Source: JAXLRU01 sp046330935 (GTDB lineage Bacteria > Actinomycetota > Actinomycetes > Actinomycetales > Kineosporiaceae). Taken from it: a stretch of DNA of 64,000 nt. Below the pieces are notes generated by a model. It did not search any database, had not been told where the DNA came from, and saw nothing but the letters and a program-made list of their open reading frames with translations. The position numbers and the translations under genes were made by a program. The DNA lies in the NCBI GenBank assembly GCA_046330935.1, contig JAXLRU010000003.1:496001-560000 (forward strand). The letters run 5' to 3'. Shown here piece by piece: positions 1 through 7,961 of the stretch. Numbering within the stretch: position 1 is the first letter of the stretch; the number at the start of each line of letters is the position of its first letter.

Positions 1-185
1 CCGTCCTCGGCGCGCTGATCATCCAGACGCTCACCACCACCGTGTACACGGCGGGCGTCCCCACCAACCTCACCCTCCTCTTCAAGGCGGTCGTCGTGAT
101 CCTCGTGTGCCTGTTGCAGGCCCCGCGGGCCCGCGCCCTCGTCGCGGCCCGGCGCCGCCGGCCCGTCGCGGGGGAGGCCCGGTGA
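1..185 (+). CDS. Sugar ABC transporter permease, C-terminal end only
   Basis: This is the last 60 codons of a gene that starts before the window. The visible peptide has a hydrophobic helix (LTLLFKAVVVILVCLLQ) followed by an Arg-rich cytoplasmic tail, typical of the C-terminus of the ribose/galactofuranose-type (YtfT-like) permeases. The stop codon TGA lies inside a GTGA overlap with the next permease, so the two are translationally coupled and probably form a heterodimeric channel. The matching ATPase and sugar-binding protein are not in the window and presumably lie upstream. The family assignment rests on this short tail plus its neighbour, so the exact substrate is open. L-arabinose is inferred from the catabolic genes that follow. 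Confidence 0.7.
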   Translation, partial: VLGALIIQTLTTTVYTAGVPTNLTLLFKAVVVILVCLLQAPRARALVAARRRRPVAGEAR

Positions 186-1237
186 TCACCGACAGCCCCA
201 CGCCGGCCGCCCCCGCCGTGACCCCCGACCGGTCCGAGGCCGCCCCCGCCGGGGCCCTGGCCCGTCTCGGCGCCGCCCGCCGCCGCTTCGTGCCCGACCG
301 GATCCTGCCGGTCGCCGTCACGGTCGCGCTGCTCCTCGCCATGTTCGGCGGCGGCGCCGCGAGCTTCGAGGGCTTCGGGTCGGGGCAGGTCGTGGCCAAC
401 CTGTTCATCGACAACGCGTTCCTCATCGTGCTCGCCGTCGGCATGACGTTCGTGATCCTCACCGGCGGCATCGACCTGTCCGTCGGGTCGGTCGTCGCGC
501 TGTCGGGCATGATCCTCGCGGCCACGCTCAAGGCGGGCTGGCCGCCCGCCCTGGCCTTCCTCGCGGTGCTCGCCACCGGCACGCTGCTCGGCTGGCTGAT
601 GGGCCTGGTCATCCACCACCTGGAGATCCAGCCGTTCATCGTCACCCTCGCGGGCATGTTCCTCGCCCGGGGCCTGTGCTTCCTGATCGACGAGGACTCC
701 CTGGCGATCCGCGAGAAGTCCACCGTCGACCTCGCCAACGCGTCCGTGACGCTGCCGGGCGACGTGATCGTCACGATGCCCGCGATCCTCGCGGTGGTCG
801 TCGTCCTCGTCGCCGCCGCCGTCCTCGCCTGGACCCGCTTCGGCCGCACCGTCTACGCCGTCGGCGGCAGCGAGGCCTCCGCAGGGCTGATGGGCCTTCC
901 CGTCGCCCGGGTCAAGGTCGGCGTCTACGCCATCAGCGGCTTCTGCTCCGGCCTGGCCGGGCTGCTGTTCGCGCTGTACTCGCTGTCGGGCTACCCGCGG
1001 GCGGCCATCGGCATGGAACTCGACGCCATCGCCGCCGTCGTCATCGGCGGCACCCTGCTCACCGGCGGCACCGGGTACGTGCTCGGGTCGTTGGCCGGGG
1101 TGCTGGTGCTCGGCGTGATCCAGACCCTGATCTCCTTCGACGGCACCCTGAACTCGTGGTGGACGCGGATCGTCATCGGCGTCCTGCTGCTCGCGTTCAT
1201 CGTCGTCCAGCGGTTCCTGCTGCGGCGTCGGGCATGA
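182..1237 (+). CDS. Sugar ABC transporter permease, YjfF/RbsC-like
   Basis: This is a 351-aa polytopic inner-membrane permease of the ribose/galactofuranose ABC family. I chose GTG at 182 because it overlaps the stop of the previous permease (GTGA). A longer reading from 107 would run through that gene's coding sequence. The N-terminal 40 residues are cytoplasmic and Ala/Pro-rich, followed by about eight to ten hydrophobic segments. The permease signature is visible as FVILTGGIDLSVGSVVALSG near residues 95-115, and a second conserved loop reads AIGMELDAIAAVVIGGT. The gene lies 45 bp before araB. That places the transporter in the arabinose operon and suggests that it imports L-arabinose or an arabinose-containing sugar; substrate choice is inference from context. 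Confidence 0.85.
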   Translation: MITDSPTPAAPAVTPDRSEAAPAGALARLGAARRRFVPDRILPVAVTVALLLAMFGGGAASFEGFGSGQVVANLFIDNAFLIVLAVGMTFVILTGGIDLSVGSVVALSGMILAATLKAGWPPALAFLAVLATGTLLGWLMGLVIHHLEIQPFIVTLAGMFLARGLCFLIDEDSLAIREKSTVDLANASVTLPGDVIVTMPAILAVVVVLVAAAVLAWTRFGRTVYAVGGSEASAGLMGLPVARVKVGVYAISGFCSGLAGLLFALYSLSGYPRAAIGMELDAIAAVVIGGTLLTGGTGYVLGSLAGVLVLGVIQTLISFDGTLNSWWTRIVIGVLLLAFIVVQRFLLRRRA

Positions 1238-1282
1238 GCCCTTTGCTACCTTCCGACCCACCCGACGTCCAGGAGATGCACG

Positions 1283-2992
1283 ATGAGTGACGAGGCACGG
1301 CAGCGGTACACGATCGGTATCGATTACGGCACCCTGTCCGGCCGCGCGGTCGTCGTGCGCGTGTCCGACGGCGCGGAGCTCGGCTCGGCCGTCCACGAGT
1401 ACCGGCACGCGGTGCTCGAGCGCGCCCTTCCCGCGTCGCTCGCCGGGCGGGAGGTGGCGCTGGCCCCCGACTGGGCGCTGCAGGTGCCGCAGGACTACCG
1501 GGACGTGCTCGCCCACGCGGTGCCGGCCGCCGTGGCCGCCGCCGGGATCGACCCCGCCGACGTGATCGGCGTCGGCACCGACTTCACCGCCTGCACGATG
1601 GTGCCGGCGCTCGCCGACGGCACGCCGCTGAACGAGCTGCCCGAGTTCGCCGACCGCCCGCACGCCTACATCAAGCTGTGGAAGCACCACGCCGCCCAGC
1701 CCCAGGCCGACCGGATCACCGAACTCGCCGCCAAGCGCGGCGAGACGTGGCTGGCGCGCTACGGCGGGCGGATCTCCTCGGAGTGGCAGTACGCGAAGGC
1801 GCTGCAGATCCTCGAGGAGGACCCGGAGGTCTACGCCCGCATCGAGCGCTGGGTGGAGGCCGCCGACTGGATCGTCTGGCAGCTGTGCGGCGATTACGTC
1901 CGCAACGCCTGCACCGCCGGGTACAAGGGCATGCTGCAGGACGGCGAGCACCCGAGCAGCGAGTACCTCGCCGAGCTCAACCCCGGCTTCGCCTCGTTCG
2001 TCGAGGACAAGCTCGTCCACCCCCTCGGCGAGCTGGGCTCGGCGGCCGGGCGCCTCACCGCGCAGGCGGCGGCCTGGACGGGGCTGCCCGAGGGCATCGC
2101 CGTCGCGGTCGGCAACGTCGACGCGCACGTGACGGCCGCCGCGGGCAACGCCGTCGCGCCCGGCCAGATGGTCGCGATCATGGGGACGTCGACCTGCCAC
2201 GTGATGAACGGCGGTCCCGTCACCGAGCCGGTCCGCGAGGTGCCTGGCATGTGCGGGGTCGTCGCGGGCGGCATCGTCGCCGGGCTGTGGGGCTACGAGG
2301 CCGGGCAGAGCGGCGTCGGCGACATCTTCGGCCACTTCGTCGCGACGTCGGTGCCGGGCGCCTACGAGCGTGCGGCGGCCGAGGCCGGTCTCGGCGTGCA
2401 CGAGTACCTCACGGAGCTGGCCGCGGCGCAGCGCCCCGGGCAGCACGGCCTGATCGCGCTGGACTGGCACAGCGGCAACCGCTCGGTGCTGGTCGACCAC
2501 GACCTGTCGGGGCTCGTGCTCGGCACGACGCTGGCCACCCGGCCCGAGGACGTCTACCGCGCGCTGATCGAGGCCACCGCGTTCGGTGCCCGCACGATCG
2601 TCGAGACCTTCGGCGCCGCGGGCGTGCCGGTCGAGGAGTTCGTCGTCACCGGCGGGCTGGTGAAGAACCGCTTCCTCCTGCAGGTCTACGCCGACGTGCT
2701 GAAGATGCCGCTGTCGCTGGTGCCCTCGCAGCAGGGCCCCGCGCTCGGCTCGGCCATCCACGCCGCCGTGGCGGCGGGCGCCTACCCCGACGTCCGCGCC
2801 GCCGCAGCCGTCATGGGCGGGCGCGAGGCCGCCGCCGTGCTCCCCGACCCCGAGGCGGGTCGGGTCTACGACCGGATGTTCGCGATGTACACGCGGCTGC
2901 ACGACCACTTCGGCCGGGCAGGCCGCTCCGACGGAGGTGACGGCGTCATGCACGACCTGCGCGACCTGCGCCGGGAGGTGAGCGCCGCGTGA
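1283..2992 (+). CDS. araB: L-ribulokinase AraB
   Basis: This 569-aa FGGY-family sugar kinase phosphorylates L-ribulose to L-ribulose 5-phosphate with ATP in the cytoplasm, the second step of L-arabinose catabolism. The N-terminal phosphate-1 motif reads IGIDYGTLSGRAVVV. The C-terminal half has the adenosine region VVTGGLVKNRFLLQVYADVL. Length fits the AraB family (about 550-570). The start is ATG with a GGAG-like ribosome site (CCAGGAGATGC, 5 to 9 nt upstream). The next gene, araD, begins with GTG inside the last codons (GTGA overlap), so translation of the two is coupled. The gene order araB-araD-araA followed by a LacI regulator is the common actinobacterial arrangement. Confidence 0.95.
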   Translation: MSDEARQRYTIGIDYGTLSGRAVVVRVSDGAELGSAVHEYRHAVLERALPASLAGREVALAPDWALQVPQDYRDVLAHAVPAAVAAAGIDPADVIGVGTDFTACTMVPALADGTPLNELPEFADRPHAYIKLWKHHAAQPQADRITELAAKRGETWLARYGGRISSEWQYAKALQILEEDPEVYARIERWVEAADWIVWQLCGDYVRNACTAGYKGMLQDGEHPSSEYLAELNPGFASFVEDKLVHPLGELGSAAGRLTAQAAAWTGLPEGIAVAVGNVDAHVTAAAGNAVAPGQMVAIMGTSTCHVMNGGPVTEPVREVPGMCGVVAGGIVAGLWGYEAGQSGVGDIFGHFVATSVPGAYERAAAEAGLGVHEYLTELAAAQRPGQHGLIALDWHSGNRSVLVDHDLSGLVLGTTLATRPEDVYRALIEATAFGARTIVETFGAAGVPVEEFVVTGGLVKNRFLLQVYADVLKMPLSLVPSQQGPALGSAIHAAVAAGAYPDVRAAAAVMGGREAAAVLPDPEAGRVYDRMFAMYTRLHDHFGRAGRSDGGDGVMHDLRDLRREVSAA

Positions 2993-3702
2993 GTGCCCGC
3001 ACGAACACCCCCGCCACGCTGCCGCTGACCGGCGCCGTCCGCGACGCCGTCACCGCCCTGCGCGCGCAGGTCGCCGACCTGCACGCCGAGCTGCCCCGCA
3101 ACGGGCTCGTCGTGTGGACGGCGGGCAACGTCTCCGCGCGCGTCCCCGGCGCCGACCTGCTCGTGATCAAGCCGTCGGGTGTCTCCTACGACGCGATCAC
3201 GCCCGAGGCGATGGTGGTCACCGACCTCGCCGGCCGGCTCGTCGAGGGCGACCTCGCGCCGTCCTCCGACACCGCCGCGCACGCCTACGTCTACGCCCAC
3301 CGGCCCGACGTCGGCGGCGTCGTCCACACCCACTCCACGTACGCGACGGCGTGGGCGGCCCGCGGCGAGCCCGTCCCGTGCGTGCTCACGATGGCCGCCG
3401 ACGAGTTCGGCGGGGACATCCCCGTCGGCCCGTTCGCGCTGATCGGCGACGACTCGATCGGGAGGGGCATCGTCGAGACGTTGGCGGGCTCCCGCTCCCC
3501 GGCCGTCCTCATGCGCAACCACGGCGTGTTCACCATCGGGCGGACCGCCAAGGACGCCGTGAAGGCCGCCGTGATGTGCGAGGACGTCGCGCGGACCGTG
3601 CACATCGCGCGCCAGCTCGGGCCGTGCCTGCCCATCGACCCCGCCGACATCGACAGCCTGTGGAAGCGCTACCAGAACGTCTACGGCCAGGAGGCCCCGT
3701 GA
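2989..3702 (+). CDS. araD: L-ribulose-5-phosphate 4-epimerase AraD
   Basis: This 237-aa class II aldolase-fold enzyme converts L-ribulose 5-phosphate to D-xylulose 5-phosphate, the last arabinose-specific step before the pentose phosphate pathway. The zinc-binding HTHS motif is present (VVHTHSTYATAWAA, about residues 104-117), as is the substrate-binding stretch WTAGNVSARVPGADLLVIKP. A third metal-ligand region reads LMRNHGVFTIG. The start GTG overlaps the araB stop by four bases, and its own stop overlaps the araA GTG at 3699. The whole set therefore reads as one translationally coupled unit. It is related to L-fuculose-phosphate aldolase, but the length, operon and residues favour the epimerase. 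Confidence 0.94.
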   Translation: MSARTNTPATLPLTGAVRDAVTALRAQVADLHAELPRNGLVVWTAGNVSARVPGADLLVIKPSGVSYDAITPEAMVVTDLAGRLVEGDLAPSSDTAAHAYVYAHRPDVGGVVHTHSTYATAWAARGEPVPCVLTMAADEFGGDIPVGPFALIGDDSIGRGIVETLAGSRSPAVLMRNHGVFTIGRTAKDAVKAAVMCEDVARTVHIARQLGPCLPIDPADIDSLWKRYQNVYGQEAP

Positions 3703-5231
3703 CCGCCGCCAGCTCGTCCCTCGTCCCGGCGTCGGAGGTCTGGTTCCTCACCGGCAGCCAGCACCTCTACGGCCCCGAGACCCTCCAGCAGGTGGCCGAC
3801 CAGTCCCAGGAGGTCGTGCGCGCGCTCAGTGCCTCGGCCGCCCTGCCGGCCACGGTCGTCTGGAAGCCGGTGCTCACCGACTCGGCGTCCATCCGGTCGG
3901 TGCTGCTCGCGGCGAACGCCGACCCGGCCTGCCTCGGGGTGATCACGTGGATGCACACGTTCTCGCCCGCCAAGATGTGGATCTCGGGCCTGGACGCCCT
4001 GCGCAAGCCGCTGCTGCACCTGCACACGCAGGTCAACGCGGCGCTGCCGTGGCGCACCATCGACATGGACTTCATGAACCTCAACCAGGCCGCCCACGGC
4101 GACCGCGAGTTCGGGTTCGTCGCCGCCCGCCTGGGCACCCCCCGCACGATCGTCGCCGGCCATGCCGCCGACCCTGAGGTCGGGGCGCGGGTGGCGAGCT
4201 GGATGCGCGCCGCCCGCGGCCGCGCCCACCTGTCCGGCCTGCGCCTGGCCCGCTTCGGCGACAACATGCGCGACGTCGCCGTCACCGAGGGCGACAAGGT
4301 CGAGGCCGAGCTGCGCTTCGGCGTCTCGGTCAACACCTACGGCGTCAACGACCTCGTCGCCGTCGTCGACGCGGCGGCCGACAAGGACGTCGACGTGCTC
4401 GTGGAGGAGTACGCCGACCTCTACGACCTCGCCCCGGAACTGTCCGCGGCGGGGGAGCGGCACGAGTCGCTGCGCTACGCGGCCCGGATCGAGGCCGGTC
4501 TGCGCACCTTCCTCACCGAGGGCGGCTTCGGCGCGTTCACCACGAACTTCGAGGACCTCGGCGGGCTGCGGCAGCTGCCCGGCCTGGCCGTGCAGCGGCT
4601 GATGGCCGAGGGCTACGGGTTCGGCGGCGAGGGCGACTGGAAGACCAGCGCGCTGCTGGCCACCGTGAAGGCGATGGGCGCCGGACTGCCCGGCGGCACG
4701 TCCTTCATGGAGGACTACACCTACCACTTCGGTCCGGGCGAGCCGAAGATCCTCGGCGCGCACATGCTCGAGGTCTGCCCCACCATCGCCGCGGGCCGCC
4801 CCCGCTGCGAGATCCACCCCCTGGGCATCGGCGGCCGCGAGGACCCGGTGCGGCTGGTCTTCGACACCGAGCCCGGCCCCGCCGTCGTCGTCGGCCTCGC
4901 CGACCTCGGCGACCGGTTCCGCCTCGTGGCCAACGAGGTCGACGTCGTCGAGCCCGACGAGCCGCTCGACGCGCTGCCCGTGGCCCGCGCCGTGTGGCAG
5001 CCCCGCCCGTCGCTGTCGACGTCCGCGGAGTCGTGGCTGACGGCGGGCGGTCCCCACCACACGGTGCTCACCCAGGCCGTCGGGGCGCAGACGCTGCGCG
5101 AGTTCGCCGGGATGGTGGGCACCGAGCTGGCCCTGATCGACGCCGGCACCACGACGTCGTCCTTCGCCGACGCGTTGCGCTGGAACGCCGTCTACCACCG
5201 GCTCGCGGCCGGCCTGCCCGGGGGCCGGTGA
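3699..5231 (+). CDS. araA: L-arabinose isomerase AraA
   Basis: This 510-aa cytosolic enzyme interconverts L-arabinose and L-ribulose using Mn2+, the first catabolic step. I chose GTG at 3699, which overlaps the araD stop (GTGA). The open frame extends back to 3114 but there it is only the shadow of araD. The N-terminus SEVWFLTGSQHLYGPETL is the classic AraA opening, and the segment MDFMNLNQAAHGDREFGF is diagnostic. Metal-site Glu/His positions lie in GYGFGGEGDWKTSA and LGAHMLEVCP. Length matches the family (about 500). Codon use is the same as its neighbours. Regulation by the LacI-type gene 9 bp downstream is likely. Confidence 0.96.
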   Translation: MTAASSSLVPASEVWFLTGSQHLYGPETLQQVADQSQEVVRALSASAALPATVVWKPVLTDSASIRSVLLAANADPACLGVITWMHTFSPAKMWISGLDALRKPLLHLHTQVNAALPWRTIDMDFMNLNQAAHGDREFGFVAARLGTPRTIVAGHAADPEVGARVASWMRAARGRAHLSGLRLARFGDNMRDVAVTEGDKVEAELRFGVSVNTYGVNDLVAVVDAAADKDVDVLVEEYADLYDLAPELSAAGERHESLRYAARIEAGLRTFLTEGGFGAFTTNFEDLGGLRQLPGLAVQRLMAEGYGFGGEGDWKTSALLATVKAMGAGLPGGTSFMEDYTYHFGPGEPKILGAHMLEVCPTIAAGRPRCEIHPLGIGGREDPVRLVFDTEPGPAVVVGLADLGDRFRLVANEVDVVEPDEPLDALPVARAVWQPRPSLSTSAESWLTAGGPHHTVLTQAVGAQTLREFAGMVGTELALIDAGTTTSSFADALRWNAVYHRLAAGLPGGR

Positions 5232-5240
5232 CCGGCGGCC

Positions 5241-6296
5241 ATGCCACCCACCCCCGCCGAGGGGCAGCGCCCACCCGCCAGGGCGCCGCTCCTCAACGAC
5301 GTCGCGCGCCTGGCGGGGGTGTCCGCCCAGACCGTCTCCCGCGTCGTCAACGCGTCGGGGTACGTCAGCGTCGAGACCCGCACCCGGGTGGAACGCGCCG
5401 TCGAGCAGCTCGGGTACCGGCCCAACCGGGCCGCCCGGGCGCTCGCGACGCGCCGCACCTCCACGATGGGCGTCATCGCCAGCGACTCCCGGCACTGGGG
5501 GCCCGCCAGCGTGCGCCGCGCCGTCGAGCACGAGGCCCGGCGCCGCGGGTACGCCGTCAGCGCCGTCGACCTGGAGTCGGTGACCGGCGAGGAGCTCGCC
5601 GCCGCCATCGACCACCTGCTGCGCCAGGACGTCGAGGGGATCGTCGTGGTCGCCGCGCGCGACGAGACCCTCGCCGCCGTCCAGGCGCAGCGGCCGACGG
5701 TGCCGCTGGTGCTCGCCGAGGGCGACGCGCCCGCGCTGACCACCGTCGGCGTCGACCAGGCGGCCGGGTCGCGGCTGGCCACCGAACACCTGATCGCGCT
5801 GGGGCACCGCTGCATCGCCCACGTCGCCGGCCCCGCCGACTGGCCCGAGGCCCGCGCCCGCGAGCAGGGCTGGCGGCACGCCCTCGGGGCGGCCGGGCTC
5901 GCGGTGATCGAGCCGTGGCGCGGCGACTGGTCTCCCGACAGCGGCTACGAGGCCGGGCGGGCGCTGGCCGCGCGCCACGACGTCAGCGCGGCCGTCGTCG
6001 CCAATGACCAGATGGCCCTGGGCGTGCTGCGCGCCCTGCACGAGGGCGGGCGGCGGGTGCCCGACGACGTCAGCCTGGTCGGGTTCGACGACATCCCCGA
6101 GGCCGCCTACCTGCTGCCGCCGCTGACGACCGTCCGGCAGGACTTCGCCGCCGTCGGGGTGCGGTGCATGGAGGCCCTGCACGCCCTGATCGAGGGGGAC
6201 GCGGCGGGCGCCGCACCCGCCGTCCACCGCATTCCCGCCGACCTCGTCGTCCGGGCGAGCACCGGACCGTGGTGCTCCGGGGGCGGGCGGCACTAG
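5241..6296 (+). CDS. LacI-family transcriptional regulator of the arabinose genes
   Basis: This is a 351-aa LacI/GalR repressor. The helix-turn-helix lies at residues 15-40 (LNDVARLAGVSAQTVSRVVN), followed by the hinge helix region GYRPNRAARALATRR. The periplasmic-binding-protein-like effector domain runs from about 75 to the end (MGVIASDSRHWGPAS to DLVVRASTG), with the dimer-contact segment VSLVGFDDIPEA. It is encoded 9 bp after araA in the same direction, so it probably controls the arabinose operon in response to L-arabinose or a pathway intermediate. The inducer is inference. No convincing palindromic operator was spotted in the 45-bp gap before araB; the promoter may lie upstream of the window. 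Confidence 0.88.
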   Translation: MPPTPAEGQRPPARAPLLNDVARLAGVSAQTVSRVVNASGYVSVETRTRVERAVEQLGYRPNRAARALATRRTSTMGVIASDSRHWGPASVRRAVEHEARRRGYAVSAVDLESVTGEELAAAIDHLLRQDVEGIVVVAARDETLAAVQAQRPTVPLVLAEGDAPALTTVGVDQAAGSRLATEHLIALGHRCIAHVAGPADWPEARAREQGWRHALGAAGLAVIEPWRGDWSPDSGYEAGRALAARHDVSAAVVANDQMALGVLRALHEGGRRVPDDVSLVGFDDIPEAAYLLPPLTTVRQDFAAVGVRCMEALHALIEGDAAGAAPAVHRIPADLVVRASTGPWCSGGGRH

Positions 6297-6393
6297 CGTG
6301 CGCAACCGCGCCGGCCGGTCCCTCTCTGCCAGGCTCCTCTGAGACATGAGGTCCGGCCGAATAGAGGCTGGGTGGGGATCGGAGCAGTGGTTC

Positions 6394-6810
6394 ATGGTGC
6401 AGGTCGCTACCGTCGTGGACGTGGCCGGCGAAGCAGGGGGTCCTCGGTCGTCTCGTGCGACTCGACGGACGTTCACCAACGAGTACAAGCGCGCGATCGT
6501 CGCGGAGTACGACGCCGCCGAGCACGGGCACAAGGGCGCGGTCCTGCGCCGTGAGGGCCTGTACGACTCGCACGTGCAGGAGTGGCGGGCCGCGATCGAG
6601 GCCAGCACCCTCGACACGCCGCCGCGACGGGGCCGACGACGGCGCGACGATGGCGAGCGTCGCACCGCGGACCTGCAGCGTCAGGTCGCGCGGCTGCAGG
6701 CCGAGCTCGCGGCGAAGGACCAGGTCATCGCCGAGAAGACGCAGGCGTTGGAGGTACTGGGAAAAGGTGTCGCGTTCTTGGAAGCGCTCTCGAACAAGAA
6801 CGCACGATGA
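6394..6810 (+). CDS. IS3-family transposase OrfA (DNA-binding subunit)
   Basis: The 138-aa product carries an HTH_Tnp-type N-terminal region (TFTNEYKRAIVAEYDAAEHG, about residues 27-46) that binds the element ends. This is followed by a basic linker and a C-terminal leucine-rich coiled coil (LQRQVARLQAELAAKDQVIA). The stop overlaps the orfB start in ATGA at 6807-6810; such overlaps in IS3 elements go with programmed frameshifting or coupling that makes OrfAB. The start is uncertain: ATG 6394 is preferred, but ATG 6346 is also open. Residues before TFTNEY differ in frame from copy 2 because of two compensating single-base differences, so the exact N-terminus should be treated with care. Confidence 0.8.
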   Translation: MVQVATVVDVAGEAGGPRSSRATRRTFTNEYKRAIVAEYDAAEHGHKGAVLRREGLYDSHVQEWRAAIEASTLDTPPRRGRRRRDDGERRTADLQRQVARLQAELAAKDQVIAEKTQALEVLGKGVAFLEALSNKNAR

Positions 6811-7835
6811 AAGCCCAGGTCACGGCCTGGAGAGCAGAGACAGTGCAGGCGTTGACCCCGCTGGTCGGGGTGGTCGCCGCGTGCCGGCTGGTGGGTCGTT
6901 CGCGGGCCACGCACCATCGGGCGGCGAACCCGCCGGCCCCGGTGCACGGGCCCCGGCGGCGCACCCGGCTCCCGGGCGAGCTGTCGCCTACCGAGCGCGA
7001 GCACGTCCTGGCCGTGCTGAACAGCCCGCGGTACCGCAACGTGTCGGTCATGCAGGTCTGGGCGTGCGAGCTTGACGAGGGCCGGTACCACTGCTCGGCG
7101 CGCACGATGTACCGGATCCTGTCCGCCGCCGGCATGAGCCGAGAGCGCCGCCGTCAGGCGAGCCACCCGCCCCGGGCGGTACCCGAACTGGCGGCCACCG
7201 GCGCGAACCAGGTCTGGAGCTGGGACATCACCAAGATGCGCGGGCCGTCCAAGGGCGTGTGGTTCCACGCCTACGTCGTGATCGACATCTTCTCCCGCTA
7301 CGTACCCGGCTGGCGCGTCGAGGCGGTCGAGGACGGGCGGCTGGCCGCAGACCTCGTCCGTGACATCGTCGCGGTCCAGGGCACGGCCCCGGGCTACCTG
7401 CACGCCGACGGCGGGGCGGCCATGACCAGCAAGCCACTGGCCTCCCTGCTGGTCGATCTGGACGTGCGACGCACCCACAACCGCCCCCGGACCTCGAACG
7501 ACAACCCGTACTCGGAGTCGCAGTTCAAGACGATGAAGTACGTCGGGGACTACCCCGAGCGCTTCGAGAGCATCGGCGCCGCCCGCACCTGGATGGAGGC
7601 GTTCATCGCCTGGTACAACCACGAGCACCGTCACAGCGGCATCGGCTGGCACACCCCCGCCTCGGTCCACTACGACACCGCCCAGGACGTGCGCGCCGCC
7701 CGCCAGGCGACCCTGGACGCCGCCTGGGCCGCGCACCCCGAGCGCTTCGCCCGCCGACCCCTCGCGCCCCGGATCCCCGAAAGCGCGCACATCAACGACC
7801 CCGCCCGACGACAAGGAGCACCCCAACCCACGTAA
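6807..7835 (+). CDS. IS3-family transposase OrfB (DDE integrase)
   Basis: This 342-aa rve-type integrase catalyses IS excision and insertion. The catalytic triad is visible: first Asp in NQVWSWDITKM (about residue 142), second Asp in YLHADGGAAMTSK, and Glu in NPYSESQFKTMKY, with the downstream helix ending in WYNHEHRHSGIGWHTPA, which is characteristic of IS3-family OrfB. Start ATG at 6807 overlaps the orfA stop. The frame is complete to within 38 bp of the right end. The same gene at 31.7-32.7 kb is shattered by indels, which makes this copy the reference for the element. Confidence 0.93.
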   Translation: MKAQVTAWRAETVQALTPLVGVVAACRLVGRSRATHHRAANPPAPVHGPRRRTRLPGELSPTEREHVLAVLNSPRYRNVSVMQVWACELDEGRYHCSARTMYRILSAAGMSRERRRQASHPPRAVPELAATGANQVWSWDITKMRGPSKGVWFHAYVVIDIFSRYVPGWRVEAVEDGRLAADLVRDIVAVQGTAPGYLHADGGAAMTSKPLASLLVDLDVRRTHNRPRTSNDNPYSESQFKTMKYVGDYPERFESIGAARTWMEAFIAWYNHEHRHSGIGWHTPASVHYDTAQDVRAARQATLDAAWAAHPERFARRPLAPRIPESAHINDPARRQGAPQPT

Positions 7836-7961
7836 TCAAACAGGTCACGTCTCACTTGACTTGACAACTACCGGGTCGCCGGTCTGTCGCCCGCCAGGTT
7901 TCGTACCGGTCCGGCGCGGCGTCGAGGACGGGTCGAGGGCGACCCGGGAAGGACGAGGGCG

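Larger units (their letters stand above)
6320..7873 (+). mobile_element. IS3-family insertion sequence, copy 1 (intact)
   Basis: The 1554-bp unit is delimited by comparison with a second copy at 31211-32758: identity begins with CCCTCTCTGCCAGG and ends with CTTGACAACTACCG. Ends form an imperfect inverted repeat; the best stretch is TGAGACATGA at left against TGAGACGTGA read from the right. The bases GGT occur directly outside both ends (6317-6319 and 7874-7876), the 3-bp target duplication expected for IS3-family transposition. It carries two overlapping genes, orfA and orfB. The element sits between the arabinose regulator and the secreted esterase and appears to have landed in intergenic DNA. 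It is very probably transposition-competent. Confidence 0.9.

Noticed and set aside
3681..6665. A 994-codon open frame on the minus strand across araA and the regulator
   Set aside because: It is the antisense shadow of high-GC coding DNA: the plus strand has clear AraA and LacI motifs and the minus translation is low-complexity Gly/Arg/Asp.
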